Under the pieces are notes generated by a model. The model was given only the letters and a program-made list of their open reading frames with translations, was not told the origin of the DNA and did not search any database. Shown one piece after another: positions 25,095 through 35,936 of a stretch of 64,000 nucleotides of DNA. Positions within the stretch are counted from its first letter, which is position 1, and every line of letters starts with the position of its first letter. The position numbers and the translations under genes are program-made. Origin of the DNA: Desulfocarbo indianensis. Its GTDB lineage: Bacteria; Desulfobacterota; Desulfarculia; Desulfarculales; Desulfarculaceae. The stretch spans positions 248,001-312,000 of the forward strand of contig LBMP01000005.1 of assembly GCA_001184205.1 (NCBI GenBank), written 5' to 3'.

Positions 25095-26384
25095 CTAGGG
25101 CTGGTAAAGGCCGAACCATTCGGCCGGCGCGGTGGCCAGCTCCGGCCAAAAGATCACCAGGCAAAGGCCGGCGGCCATGGCCAGGAAAAAGGGCAGCACG
25201 GCCAGGGAGACCCGCTCCAGGCGGGCCCCGGCCAGGGAGGTGGTGATGTAGAGGTTCACCGCCACCGGCGGGGTGAACTGGCCGATGGCCAGGTTGAAGC
25301 ACATCACCACCCCGAACCACAAAGGGTCCCAGCCGAAATGGCTCATGAGCGGCATGAGGATGGGCAGGAACAAATAGAAGATGCTGATGGCGTCGATGAG
25401 CATGCCCGCCAAGAGCAGAAACAGGTTGACCACCAGGATCATGACCAGGCCGTTGTCCGAAAGCCCCAGCATGAAGCCGGCCAGGCGGTCGATGGAGCTC
25501 AGGGCGTCGGCGGTCCAGGCGAACAGCCCGGCAAAGGCCACGATGAGCATCACCACCGCCGAGGCCACCGCCGCGTCCAGCATGAGCGCGTAGAGATCGC
25601 GCCAGCTTAAGGTGCCGTGAATCACCATGCCCACCACCAGGCCGTAGACCACCGCCACCATGGCCGCCTCGGTGGGGGTGAACACCCCGCCGTAAAGCCC
25701 GCCCAGGATGACCACCGGCGCCAAGAGACCCCAGATGGCCTGCTTGAAGGCCCGCCATATCTCGGCCGGCGTGCCCCACTGGTGCCCGCCGTAGCCCCGG
25801 CGCTTGCTGATTATCACCGCCGGCACGATGAGGGAGAGGCCCGCCACCAGGCCGGGCAGGATGCCGCCGGCGAACAGCGCCGGCACCGAGACCTCGGTGA
25901 TGACGCCGTAGATGATGAGGGCGATGGAGGGCGGCACGATGATGGCGGTGCTGCCGGCGCTGGCCACCAGGCCGGCGCTGAAGGCGCGGTCATAGCCCTT
26001 GGCGGTCATGGCCGGGATCAGCACCGCGCCCATGGCCGCGGCGTCGGCCGGGCCCGAGCCCGACACCCCGCCGAAAAACACGCAGACCAGGACGGCCACC
26101 AGGGCCAGGCCGCCCGGCATGGGCCCCACCAGAAGGCCGGCCAGGTTCACCAGGCGGCGGCTGATGCCGCAGCGCTCCAGGATGAGCCCGGCCATGATGA
26201 AAAACGGTATGGCCAGCAGGGGGAACTTGGCGATGTTGGCGTAGAAGATGGGTGAAATGGCTAAAACGCCCTGATCGTAGAACCAAATCACCAGGCAGGC
26301 CACCGAGCCCAGGGCCACGGCGATGGGCACCCCCAACAGCAAGAGCAGCAAAAACAGGCCGAATAAAACCAGGCCCGGCTCCAT
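25095..26384 (-). CDS. dctM: TRAP transporter large permease (DctM)
   Basis: A 429-residue integral membrane protein with about twelve helices. Family landmarks are LLLGVPIAVALG near the start, FFIMAGLILERCGISRRL, GGVSGSGPADAAAMG and the repeat VASAGSTAIIVPPSIALIIYG. It is the sodium-coupled transport channel of a tripartite periplasmic transporter. The ATG at 26384 overlaps the stop of the DctQ gene by one base; a longer frame reaching 26714 runs through DctQ and is rejected. The three subunit genes are in order P, Q, M on the minus strand. Confidence 0.94.
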   Translation of the reverse strand: MEPGLVLFGLFLLLLLLGVPIAVALGSVACLVIWFYDQGVLAISPIFYANIAKFPLLAIPFFIMAGLILERCGISRRLVNLAGLLVGPMPGGLALVAVLVCVFFGGVSGSGPADAAAMGAVLIPAMTAKGYDRAFSAGLVASAGSTAIIVPPSIALIIYGVITEVSVPALFAGGILPGLVAGLSLIVPAVIISKRRGYGGHQWGTPAEIWRAFKQAIWGLLAPVVILGGLYGGVFTPTEAAMVAVVYGLVVGMVIHGTLSWRDLYALMLDAAVASAVVMLIVAFAGLFAWTADALSSIDRLAGFMLGLSDNGLVMILVVNLFLLLAGMLIDAISIFYLFLPILMPLMSHFGWDPLWFGVVMCFNLAIGQFTPPVAVNLYITTSLAGARLERVSLAVLPFFLAMAAGLCLVIFWPELATAPAEWFGLYQP

Positions 26385-26887
26385 CAGCCGTTTCTCCGCC
26401 CGCGCCCGCGCAGGCCCGGCAGGGCGGCCTGCGCCGAACGGATGATCATGGAAAGCCCGCCCAGGGGGATGGCCAGGCTGTACCAGAACTGGGGGATGTC
26501 CAGGGCCTGGGTGCGGGTGTCCATGCTGATCTCGTCGCTGATCTGGTAGCGCAGGCAAAGATAGCTCACCGCGCCCATGGTGCCGGCCACCAGGATCAGG
26601 CTCAGCCATTCCAGGGCCCATTGCGCGCCCTGGGGCAGGCGCTCCCTGATGAAGCCCAGGCCCAGATGGGCCCCGCGCTTGAAGCCCACCGCCGCGCCCA
26701 AAAGGGTGACCCACACCATCATGGCCACCAAGAGCTCCTCGGTGTAGGCCAGGGAAAAGCCCGCGTAGCGGGTGACCACGTTGGTGAAGCCCAAAAGGGC
26801 CATCACGGCCATGAGCGCCACGCAGGCCACCTCCTCCAGGTTGCCCAGGAGCCAGCGCCAGCCCTTGGCCGTTTGGCCCTCCTTCAT
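26384..26887 (-). CDS. dctQ: TRAP transporter small permease (DctQ)
   Basis: A 167-residue protein with four predicted helices (about 12-30, 47-66, 87-107 and 126-146) and the DctQ phrases ALLGFTNVVTRYAGFSLAYTEEL and LLGAAVGFKRGAHLGL. It bridges the binding protein and the DctM channel. The ATG at 26887 is chosen because GGAAGG lies just before it; a GTG at 26902 is an in-frame alternative. It is 19 bases after the DctP gene. Confidence 0.92.
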   Translation of the reverse strand: MKEGQTAKGWRWLLGNLEEVACVALMAVMALLGFTNVVTRYAGFSLAYTEELLVAMMVWVTLLGAAVGFKRGAHLGLGFIRERLPQGAQWALEWLSLILVAGTMGAVSYLCLRYQISDEISMDTRTQALDIPQFWYSLAIPLGGLSMIIRSAQAALPGLRGRGRRNG

Positions 26888-26906
26888 ATGCGCGCCTTCC
26901 ACCGGG

Positions 26907-27929
26907 CTATTTTCGGCTGGCCTCGATTTCCTGGATGGCCATCTTCACCAAGTCCTCGCCGATCTCGGGCGTCCATTTGTCCCACACCGGCTTGACCTTG
27001 GCCTTGAAGGCCCGCAACTGCTCCGGGGTCAGCTCGGTGACCTGCATGCCGCCGTCGCGCAGGGTCTTTAGGGCCGCCATGTCGCCGGTGAGCCCCTGGC
27101 GGGCCACGCCGATTTCCCAATCGCCCACTTCCTTGGCCACCCGGCGCAGGATGGCTTGGTCCTCCTGGGAGAACTGCTGCCAGGTCTTTTGGCCCACCCC
27201 GATGATGAGGGGATCGATGACGTAATGCCAAATGGTGGCGAATTTATGGTACTGCCAAATCTTGTAGGGAATTATCACCACGTTGACCGGGTTTTCCTGG
27301 CCGTCCACCGTGCCCTGCTGAAAAGCGGTGAGCGCGTCGCCCCAGTTCATGAGCACCGGGTTGGCCCCCAGGGCGGCGAAGGTGTCCTTGAAGATGGGCG
27401 AGCCCACCGCCCGTATCTTGAGCCCGTCCAGGTCGGCGGGTTTTTCAATGGCCCGCACCCGGTTGGTTATCTCCCGGAAGCCGTTTTCGCCCCAGCCCAG
27501 GCAGATCACCCCGTTCTTTTCGATGCGCTCCAGGAGAATCCGGCCGGCCCTGCCGTACTTGACCGCGTCCAGGGCCTTGTAATCGGGGAAGAGGAAAGGC
27601 ATGGAGAACAGGTTCAGTTCGCGCATCTGGGCCGACCAGTTGATGGTGGAGCCCACCGCGAAATCGGCCACCCCCTGCCTGAGCAGCATGAACTCGTTGG
27701 TCTGCTTGCCGGCGAAAAGCTTGCCCGCGAAAAAGCACTTGATCTCTATGCGGCCCTGGGTGGCCTTTTTCACCTCGTCGGCGAAGCGCTGGCCCAATTG
27801 CCCCCAGGGCGAGTTGGGCCCCACCACCACCGAGAGCTTGTATTGTTTTTTATAGTCCACGCTCCAGCCCGGCGAGGCCAGGGCCAGGGCCAACAAAGCC
27901 GCCATAACGCCGATAAGCAACTTACGCAT
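26907..27929 (-). CDS. dctP: TRAP transporter periplasmic substrate-binding protein (DctP family)
   Basis: A 340-residue protein with a Sec signal (RKLLIGVMAALLALALASPGWS). The DctP fold is shown by SVVVGPNSPWGQLGQRFADEV, the central NRVRAIEKPADLDGLKIRAVGSPIF region (the Arg that normally salt-bridges a substrate carboxylate is in KIRAVG), ALGANPVLMNWGDALTAFQQGTVDGQENP and a C-terminal long helix. It delivers an organic acid or similar solute to DctQM; the solute is unknown. GGGAGGG lies before the ATG. Confidence 0.94.
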   Translation of the reverse strand: MRKLLIGVMAALLALALASPGWSVDYKKQYKLSVVVGPNSPWGQLGQRFADEVKKATQGRIEIKCFFAGKLFAGKQTNEFMLLRQGVADFAVGSTINWSAQMRELNLFSMPFLFPDYKALDAVKYGRAGRILLERIEKNGVICLGWGENGFREITNRVRAIEKPADLDGLKIRAVGSPIFKDTFAALGANPVLMNWGDALTAFQQGTVDGQENPVNVVIIPYKIWQYHKFATIWHYVIDPLIIGVGQKTWQQFSQEDQAILRRVAKEVGDWEIGVARQGLTGDMAALKTLRDGGMQVTELTPEQLRAFKAKVKPVWDKWTPEIGEDLVKMAIQEIEASRK

Positions 27930-27980
27930 TTTCCCTCCCTTTTTTTAGACGCCGGGCTTGCCCGCCCGCCCCCCTCCTGG

Positions 27981-28009
27981 CACTTAGCAGCACCCCCGAC
28001 GCCTGTCAA
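27981..28009 (-). promoter_or_regulatory. Candidate sigma-70 promoter of the TRAP operon
   Basis: A perfect TTGACA on the minus strand (28009-28004) is followed 17 bases later by TAAGTG (27986-27981), a weak -10. It stands about 50 bases before the DctP start. Confidence 0.3.
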
Positions 28010-28031
28010 CCGCGCAGTTTTTCAGCCTAGT

Positions 28032-28060
28032 AAAAAAGCCGGGCCCCTGGCGGGCCCGGC
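28032..28060 (-). terminator. Rho-independent terminator of the small 28085-28330 gene
   Basis: GCCGGGCCC (28038-28046) and GGGCCCGGC (28052-28060) form a nine-pair stem with a five-base loop. On the minus strand it is followed by six T. Confidence 0.85.
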
Positions 28061-28084
28061 CGAGCTTGGTCGGAGAACGTGAGA

Positions 28085-28330
28085 TTATTCAAAGTGCGCG
28101 GCGAAGCGGTTTATCTGGACGCCCAGTTGTTCGCAACGAGCGCCCCGCAAACAGGCGGCGGCGTCTTCCTTGTTCAGCAGGGTGTGCAGGCGGTGACGGC
28201 CTTTGGCGATCTTGACCCCCCAGAAATTCAAGGCCTTACTGTATTCGAGGTCCAACACCAGACCGCGTTCGGCCAATTCAGGATAGATTTCATTCAGCTT
28301 GGCGGCCAATTCGGGTGCTTCCTTATCCAT
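28085..28330 (-). CDS. Small uncharacterised protein (81 residues)
   Basis: The start at 28330 is set by GGGAGGGAG nine or so bases upstream; the frame could open to 28417 but without such a site. The product is soluble and mixed alpha/beta, with LNFWGVKIAKGRHRLHTLL in the middle and Cys residues in AACLRGARCEQLGV. I do not recognise a family. It sits alone between the TRAP operon and the MFS gene, and has its own terminator. Confidence 0.6.
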   Translation of the reverse strand: MDKEAPELAAKLNEIYPELAERGLVLDLEYSKALNFWGVKIAKGRHRLHTLLNKEDAAACLRGARCEQLGVQINRFAAHFE

Positions 28331-28452
28331 GGCGGCTCCCTCCCATCTCGCCTGGGCCAGCCGCTGGCCGGCCCGCGCCTTCATGGCTCGTTTAAGATTT
28401 GGCAGCGAAAAGCTCACCTGGTTACCATCCCTTGCCGATTGTCACCAATTAG

Positions 28453-28483
28453 GCCCGGGCGCCCCCCCACAGGGCGCCCGGGC
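28453..28483. terminator. Strong GC stem-loop after the MFS transporter gene
   Basis: GCCCGGGCGCCC (28453-28464) pairs perfectly with GGGCGCCCGGGC (28472-28483). No T-run follows on either strand, so it may be a terminator that needs help or an mRNA 3' end stabiliser. Confidence 0.5.
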
Positions 28484-28523
28484 TAGCTTAGGGCCGAGAG
28501 AGAGTTGAAGGCCCTTTATCGTC

Positions 28524-29903
28524 TTACTTGAGCCGCTCCCGGTAGACGGTCTTCTGCATGCCGTCCTGACGGGAGGAACTCAGGGAATTGCCCGAGGAGA
28601 TTATGGAGTTGAGCGAGCTGACCGAGCGCACCCTGGGCAGGGGCTTGAACTCGGGCTCGGTGACCCGCACGTCGGCCAGGGCCGGCTTCTCGATGACCAT
28701 GGTCATGCCCGCGCCCAGGACCAGCAGGATCGCCGCGGTGAGGTAGGCCGAGTTGAAGGAGCCGGTGCTGGCCACGATCATCTGGGAGAGCCGGGGCAGC
28801 ACGAACCCGCCCACGCCCCAGGCCGAGAACAGGAGCCCGTAGTTGACGCCGAAGTTCTTGAGGCCGAAGTAATCCTTGGTGGCCGAGGGGAACAGGGAGA
28901 GGTTGGTGCCGTAGTTGAAGCCGATCAGGGTGCCGGCCATGACCATGACGAAGGCCTGGCTCTTGCCCACCATCATCAGGGAGAACATGATGATCGCCTG
29001 GAAGGTCAGCATGATGGCCATGGTCTGCGTGCGCCCGATCTTGTCGGAGAGCGTGCCGGCCACGATGCGGCCGCCCGCGTTGCCCACCGCCATGAGGGCC
29101 ACCACCACCCAGGCCAAGTCGCCCAGGCTGGCCTTGGCCATGCCGGCCACGTTGCCGATGATCATGAGGCCCGCGCCGGAGCCCACGAAGTAGACGAACC
29201 ACAAGAGGTAGAAGCTCCTGGTGCGCAGCATCTGCATGGGCTCGAAATTCTCGCTCTTGGGCTTGGGCTTGGCCGCCTGGTCAGCAGTCTGGGGAGCTTC
29301 CGGGCTGTAGCCGGCCGGAGGATTCACCAGGAATTGCGCCAGGCCGCAGACCACCACCAGGAAAGCGCCGCCGAAGATCATCATGGAGGTGCTCAAGCCG
29401 AACTTGCCGATGAGGTAGCTGCTCAAGGGGGCGATGTAGACCGAGGCCAGGCCGAAGCCGGAAACCACCAGGCCGGCGATGAGGCCGGTCTTGGCGGCCG
29501 GGAACCACTTGATGGCCGGCGGCGTGGCCGAGGCGTAGCCGAAGCCCAAACCGGCGCCGGTCATGACGCCGAAGCCCAGGATCCACACCATGAGCGAATA
29601 TGACTGGCTGATCCACATCAAGCCCAGGCCGGTTAGCACGCCGCCGATAACCGCGGTGAAGCGGGGGCTCAGCTTGTCCTGCACCCTGCCGGCGATGATC
29701 ATGCTGAAGGCGAACACCAGGCAGCACACCGCGTAGGGGTCGTTGAGGGAGGCCAGGCTCCAATTGAAACGGCCGTCCGCCGCCTCGATGGAGTCCTTGA
29801 TGGACATTTTGAACATGCTCCAGGTGTAGAGGATGCCCAAGGCCAGGTTGATGCCCAGCCCGGACATGGTCACCGACCAGCCTCTGTTCTTGATCTTTTC
29901 CAT
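28524..29903 (-). CDS. OFA-family MFS carboxylate transporter
   Basis: A 459-residue twelve-helix major facilitator. It opens NRGWSVTMSGLGINLALGILYTWS, the hallmark of the oxalate:formate antiporter (OFA) family, and has GFGYASATPPAIKWFP and GGRIVAGTLSDKIGR loops. A cytoplasmic Pro/Lys loop (about 205-225) divides the halves. Members carry oxalate, formate, lactate or similar monocarboxylates; lactate or formate would suit a sulfate reducer. The start at 29903 has GGGAGGTG ahead; a longer frame to 29972 lacks this. It is preceded by a sigma-54-like element and palindromes and by a two-component operon, whose regulator probably controls it. Confidence 0.88.
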   Translation of the reverse strand: MEKIKNRGWSVTMSGLGINLALGILYTWSMFKMSIKDSIEAADGRFNWSLASLNDPYAVCCLVFAFSMIIAGRVQDKLSPRFTAVIGGVLTGLGLMWISQSYSLMVWILGFGVMTGAGLGFGYASATPPAIKWFPAAKTGLIAGLVVSGFGLASVYIAPLSSYLIGKFGLSTSMMIFGGAFLVVVCGLAQFLVNPPAGYSPEAPQTADQAAKPKPKSENFEPMQMLRTRSFYLLWFVYFVGSGAGLMIIGNVAGMAKASLGDLAWVVVALMAVGNAGGRIVAGTLSDKIGRTQTMAIMLTFQAIIMFSLMMVGKSQAFVMVMAGTLIGFNYGTNLSLFPSATKDYFGLKNFGVNYGLLFSAWGVGGFVLPRLSQMIVASTGSFNSAYLTAAILLVLGAGMTMVIEKPALADVRVTEPEFKPLPRVRSVSSLNSIISSGNSLSSSRQDGMQKTVYRERLK

Positions 29904-29955
29904 GAGACACCTCCCTATAGACAGCTTGTTTGGCTTATTTCCTGGCCCTTCTAAG

Positions 29956-29971
29956 TTCATGTTCCGTGCCA
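29956..29971 (-). promoter_or_regulatory. Possible sigma-54 promoter of the MFS transporter
   Basis: Minus strand TGGCACG GAAC ATGAA: the -24 part is perfect, but the -12 part reads GA where GC is expected. It lies about 50 bases before the start codon, and an NtrC-type regulator is encoded next door. Confidence 0.35.
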
Positions 29972-30025
29972 AGGGGAGGCTTTTACGGTTTGTGCTTTAG
30001 TTATTAGATATTTAGCGTCATGGCC

Positions 30026-30083
30026 GCAAATTGATTTGCCCGTGGCGGCCCCAGAAAAAGGCCCAAATGTAGAAATTTTTCTA
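30026..30083. promoter_or_regulatory. Two AT-rich palindromes upstream of the MFS gene
   Basis: GCAAAT-TG-ATTTGC (30026-30039) and TAGAAA-TT-TTTCTA (30070-30083) are perfect inverted repeats in the gap between the MFS gene and the regulator gene. They are 55-125 bases upstream of the sigma-54-like element, where activator sites are expected. Confidence 0.4.
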
Positions 30084-30138
30084 TTTTGTTGGCAATTCTT
30101 CTAAGCCGAGGCAACGGCTTGCCAAGGAGGGCCGGGGC

Positions 30139-31527
<1,389 letters not shown>

Positions 31528-31535
31528 GGTCGCTC

Positions 31536-33764
31536 CTAACCATGGGAGTCATAGCCCCAATACACCGTGGCCGGCAGCTCCATGTGAAACTCGGCCCCGC
31601 CCCACTGGCTGGTGTTCACCGAAAGCTTGCCGCCGTGGTCGCTTACGATGCGGTGGCACAGGCTCAAGCCTATGCCGAAGCCGTCCCGCCGGCCCGTGAA
31701 GAATGGATCGAAAATGCGCTCCCTGATCTGAGGGGGGACCCCGGGGCCGTTGTCGGCCACCTTGATTATAATACGATCGCGCTCCAGGGAGGTGGCCAGT
31801 CCGATCTTTTTATCGCCCTGGATTTCGCTCAAGGCCTGCACCGCGTTGGTCACCAGGTTGAGAAGCACCTGCTCCAGGAGTTGGCCGTCGGCGTGCACCA
31901 GGGGCAAATCCTGGGTCAGGGAGACTTCCAGGCTCACCCCGCTTTTGCGCAGGGTCACCGCCGACAGCTCCATCACGTTCTTCACCACCTGATTCAGGTT
32001 GAGGAGCGAAACGTTGGGCGCGCTGGGCCGGGAGAAATCCAGCACTCTCTTGATGACCGCCTCTATCTTGGCGCTGGCGGCCTGCACCTTGGCCACGATG
32101 GCCTCTATTTCCGGCCCCTCGCCGGTGGCGATCTTGTTTTCCAAGGCGCTCAAGTACATGTTGATGCCCGACAGCGGATTGCGTATTTCGTGGGCTATGC
32201 CGGCGGCCACCCGGCCCAGGGAGGCCATTTTGTCCTGGATGCGCACCAGTTGCTCCAGTTCCCTGGCCTTGCTCACGTCCAGCATGATGACCAGCACCGC
32301 CTCCCGGCCCTGGTAGGCCATGCGGCGCGCCCGGCAATGCACCCAGCGCACCGGCTGGCCCGCGCCGCGCTTTTGCGAGGCCAGGAAACTAAGGTCCAGG
32401 TCCCAGGCCTGCCCTTCCTGTGCGTCGCCGGCCGCCTCCGTGGCGCGCACCACTTCCAGGAGCTTATGCAGCTCCGGCGAATCCTCCGGCACCTTGCCGG
32501 CCAGGCTGGCCAGGGGAAAAGGCAGGGGCAAGGGGCCCAGGATGCGTTCCTCCTCGGGGTTGGTGAACACTATCTCCCCGTCCTGGACAATGGCGATGCC
32601 CACCTGCACGTTTTCCAGGAGGGTCCGGAAACGGCGTTCGCTCTCCTTGAGGGCCCGGTCGGTTTCCCGGCGCCGGGTGATGTCCTCATAGGTGCAGAGC
32701 ACGCCCACCACCTGGTCCTTGGCGTCCTTCAGGGGGATGCGGTTGGTGTCCATCCACAACGGCGCGCCCGCCGGCCCGGTCTGGGGCTCTATGACGTGCA
32801 GCTCGGCCTGGCCCGAGCCCATCACCCGTTGCTCGGCTTTCAGGAGATTTTGGCCGCCCGCCTGCTTGCGGGAAAGCTCCTCGGGCCGGCGGCCCTTGAT
32901 CTGGCTGGGGGTTTCCAGGCCCAGGTAGGCGGCGAAGGCCCGGTTGCAGCCCAGATAGGCCCCGGCCAGGTCCTTCCAGAAAATCAGCTGGGGGATATTG
33001 TCCATCACCAGGCGCAGCATGCCGCGGGAACGCTCCACCTCGCGCTGGGCCTCCTGGCGGCGGCGCTCGGCGCGCAGGCTCTGCGACACCATGAATAGCT
33101 CCAGGAGCGCCACGATGAGGATGATGGCCAGGCCCACCCAGGTCAGGCGGTCGGTGATCACCGCCACCTGATGGGCCACGTCCTCCACGTAGATGCCGGT
33201 GCCCACCACCCAGCCCCAGGGCTTGAACTCCTTGACAAAGGAGACCTTGGGCACGATGTGCCCGGGGTCGTCCTTCCATTGCCACATGTAATCCACGAAG
33301 CCTTCCCCCTGGCGCTTTACCACCCGCACCATTTCGGAGAAAAGGCGCTTGCCGTGGGGGTCGCTGAAATCGCTCACGTCCTGGCCGTCCAGGTCGGGCC
33401 GGTAGGGATGCATCACCATGCGGGGGACCATGTCGTTGATCCAGTAATAATCCTTGTGGCCCTCGCCGTAGCGCGCGGCCCGCAGCTGGTCCTTGGCGCG
33501 GGCCTGGGCCTCTGCCAGGCTCAGCCGGCCTTCAGCCTCCTGGGCGTGATAATAGGCCAGGGTGTCCATGGCCACCTGGGCCAGCTCCCGGATCATCTCC
33601 CGCTTGCGCTCCACAAAGGCCTGCTCCAGGGCCGGCAGGATGACCACGAACAGGGCTCCGGTGAAAAGCACGATGGTGAGCACCGAGGGCAGCACCAGGC
33701 GCAGGGTGGTTCCCAAGCGCCAGCGGCCGGCCTGATCATGATTCTGGGGTATGGCAAAGGGCAT
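31536..33764 (-). CDS. Cache/PAS sensor histidine kinase
   Basis: A 742-residue membrane kinase. A helix at about 17-40 is followed by a periplasmic single-Cache domain with YYWINDMVPRMVMHPYRPDLDG, typical of small-molecule (often carboxylate) sensors, then a second helix (about 215-235), two PAS domains, the His-box GIAHEIRNPLSGINMYL, and an ATPase with NLVTNAVQAL, DNGPGVP and GFGIGLSLC. The ATG at 33764 begins just before the first helix; the open frame goes further upstream without support. It is the first gene of the operon with the NtrC-type regulator. A role in sensing an organic acid taken up by the neighbouring carrier is likely but inferred. Confidence 0.92.
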   Translation of the reverse strand: MPFAIPQNHDQAGRWRLGTTLRLVLPSVLTIVLFTGALFVVILPALEQAFVERKREMIRELAQVAMDTLAYYHAQEAEGRLSLAEAQARAKDQLRAARYGEGHKDYYWINDMVPRMVMHPYRPDLDGQDVSDFSDPHGKRLFSEMVRVVKRQGEGFVDYMWQWKDDPGHIVPKVSFVKEFKPWGWVVGTGIYVEDVAHQVAVITDRLTWVGLAIILIVALLELFMVSQSLRAERRRQEAQREVERSRGMLRLVMDNIPQLIFWKDLAGAYLGCNRAFAAYLGLETPSQIKGRRPEELSRKQAGGQNLLKAEQRVMGSGQAELHVIEPQTGPAGAPLWMDTNRIPLKDAKDQVVGVLCTYEDITRRRETDRALKESERRFRTLLENVQVGIAIVQDGEIVFTNPEEERILGPLPLPFPLASLAGKVPEDSPELHKLLEVVRATEAAGDAQEGQAWDLDLSFLASQKRGAGQPVRWVHCRARRMAYQGREAVLVIMLDVSKARELEQLVRIQDKMASLGRVAAGIAHEIRNPLSGINMYLSALENKIATGEGPEIEAIVAKVQAASAKIEAVIKRVLDFSRPSAPNVSLLNLNQVVKNVMELSAVTLRKSGVSLEVSLTQDLPLVHADGQLLEQVLLNLVTNAVQALSEIQGDKKIGLATSLERDRIIIKVADNGPGVPPQIRERIFDPFFTGRRDGFGIGLSLCHRIVSDHGGKLSVNTSQWGGAEFHMELPATVYWGYDSHG

Positions 33765-34586
33765 GAGGCAATTATGCTCCCCCGCCGGGCCCACGCGACT
33801 TTGCCCGGCGGCCGGCGGAATTCCCTTTGCCATGGTTTCACTTTTCCGGGCCCCGTGGCAAGGGGGTAGTGGAGATTTAAAGCGCTCCCCGCCCATTGCC
33901 GGCGGCCGGCCGGCTGGGCGGCTGGGCGCTTGACCGGGTCCCAAACCGGCAGCCACCCTTGGCCGGGGAGCGGCTGTCTTCAACGGCACTCGCCAAGCCG
34001 CCGATATCCCGGAACTAAATTTTTTAGGTAAATCTTCTGTTGACTACAGTTATTTTAGGTATTACAAATTGTGCGGAAAAGCGCAACTCAGGAAGCGCCC
34101 CGCATCTATCGCCACGGAGCCACCCCACTTGGCCTTTTTTCGCGCGATCCCAGAAAAGCAGATAGGCGGGGCGCTTCTTTCCCAAAGAGGCAATGGGTTC
34201 GTTCTGTTGTGATGGCAGCCGACGTCTGAAGCAGAGTCCGGCCCTGGTTTCGGCCGCCAAAAGTCTCCCAACGCCAAGCCGGCTGTTTGACGCCGCAAAA
34301 ACCGGATGTGAAAGCAGGGCAGCAAACCGATCAGGGCTGATCCGTGGCGGAAATCAAGCGTCCCAAAATTTGCCGGGCGTTGGCGGACAGGGCGATCCGC
34401 CGGCGGAAAGTCTTGCGCGCCGACTGTCGCTTCACCCTCGCCAGGGCCGTTACTGGCCCGCGGGCCGTGCTGAATGTTAATATTGATTCAGGTCTTGGAT
34501 TCCAGAGGGGCACATGACAGCCCAGAGGCGGCAGGGCGATGATTCTATCCCTTGACTCCGCATCCTGGGCGAGGGAGCCGACATTC
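33765..34586. other. Long intergenic region between two divergent regulatory loci
   Basis: I see no convincing gene in these 820 bases; the short frames have poor starts and odd composition. A possible sigma-70 promoter on the plus strand is TTGACT (34040-34045) and TACAAA (34063-34068), 17 bases apart, in a locally AT-rich patch. It is far (520 bases) from the next gene, so its target is unclear. Confidence 0.35.
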
Positions 34587-35933
34587 ATGCCATCCTCAGC
34601 GCCGTTTCTGGCCGATAAGTTGCCCGCCCTGGAGATACTGGACGCCTTGGCCATCGGCGTTATCGCCATGGACCGCAACGGGCAGGTCACCTTCATCAAC
34701 CACGCGGCCTCGGAAATCAGCGGCGTGAGCAGCAGTGAGGCCCTGGGCCGGCCCTGCCGCGAGGTTTTCAAGTCGTCGCTTTGCGAAAGCGACTGCCCCC
34801 TGAAGCGCGCCCTGCAAACCGGCGAAATCCAGCATGACCGCCAGGCCGTGTTCATCCGGCACCAGGGACGCTCGGTGGCGCCGGTGAAGGTATCGGTGGC
34901 GCCGCTCAGGGATGCCTCGGGCCGGGTGGTGGGCGGGGTGGAGACCATCCGCAGTTACCATTTGGCCCGCATTTTAAATGAGGACCGCAAATACCGCTGG
35001 GAGGATTTCATCGGCGAGAGCCCCCAGGTGCAGCGCCTGTTCGACGTCTTGAAGGTGGTGGCCCCCAAGCCGGTGACCATCCTCATCGAGGGCCCCACCG
35101 GCACCGGCAAGGACCTCCTGGCCCACATCGTCCACCAGCAAAGCCCCAGGGCCGCCAAGCCCTTCATCAAGGTCAACTGCGCGGCGCTCCCGGAAAACCT
35201 CTTGGAATCCGAGATGTTCGGCTATCTGCGCGGCGCTTTCACCGGGGCCGACCGCGACAAGCCCGGCCGCTTTCATCTGGCCGACGGCGGCAGCATTTTC
35301 CTGGACGAGGTATCGGAGCTGCCGCTTTCCCTGCAGGCCAAGCTGCTCAGGGTGATAGAGGACAAGGAATTCTTTCCCCTGGGCGCGCGCAAAACGGCCA
35401 AGGTGGACGTGCGCATAATCGTCGCCTGCAACCAGTCCCTTCAGCAGCAGGTGGAGGCCGGCCTGTTCCGGGAGGATCTCTTTTACCGCCTTAACGTGAT
35501 CCGGGTGCACGTGCCGCCCCTCAAGGAGCGCCGCCAGGATATCCCGCTGCTCATCCGGCGCTTCATCCAGAAAAAGAACATCGAGCAGGGCACCTTCATC
35601 TGCCGCTTCGACCCCGCGGCCCTGGAACAACTGCTGAACTATGATTATCCGGGCAACGTGCGCGAACTGGAAAACATCCTGGAGCACGCCTGCCTTTTGT
35701 GCGAGGGCGAGATGATCCAAGCGGACCACCTGCCTTGGAGCCTGCTGGAGGAGGTCGGCCCCTCGGGCCAGATCAATCCCCACGCCGCCCCCAGCCAGGG
35801 CGGGGAGCGGCAGAGGATTCTGGCCGCGCTGCACCAGACAGGCTGGAAACGCGGCAAGACCGCCCGCGTCCTGGGCATGGACCGCACCACCCTGTGGCGC
35901 CACATGAAACGTCTGGGCATTCAGACGCCATAA
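34587..35933 (+). CDS. PAS-domain sigma-54-dependent activator (probable regulator of the Hdr/MetFV operon)
   Basis: About 448 residues: a PAS domain (from LEILDALAIGVIAMD), AAA+ core (Walker A EGPTGTGKDLL, GAFTGA intact, Walker B FLDEVSE) and a short Fis-type helix-turn-helix (GKTARVLGMDRTTLWRHMKR). There is no receiver domain. The PAS domain contains CREVF, SSLCESDCPL, a Cys arrangement shared with other redox-related PAS domains in this window. The ATG at 34587 has GAGGGAG nine bases before it; an ATG at 34539 in frame is less well placed. Directly downstream lie GTTGCA palindromes and a sigma-54 promoter ahead of the histidine kinase/Hdr operon, so that is the natural target. Confidence 0.9.
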   Translation: MPSSAPFLADKLPALEILDALAIGVIAMDRNGQVTFINHAASEISGVSSSEALGRPCREVFKSSLCESDCPLKRALQTGEIQHDRQAVFIRHQGRSVAPVKVSVAPLRDASGRVVGGVETIRSYHLARILNEDRKYRWEDFIGESPQVQRLFDVLKVVAPKPVTILIEGPTGTGKDLLAHIVHQQSPRAAKPFIKVNCAALPENLLESEMFGYLRGAFTGADRDKPGRFHLADGGSIFLDEVSELPLSLQAKLLRVIEDKEFFPLGARKTAKVDVRIIVACNQSLQQQVEAGLFREDLFYRLNVIRVHVPPLKERRQDIPLLIRRFIQKKNIEQGTFICRFDPAALEQLLNYDYPGNVRELENILEHACLLCEGEMIQADHLPWSLLEEVGPSGQINPHAAPSQGGERQRILAALHQTGWKRGKTARVLGMDRTTLWRHMKRLGIQTP

Positions 35934-35936
35934 AAC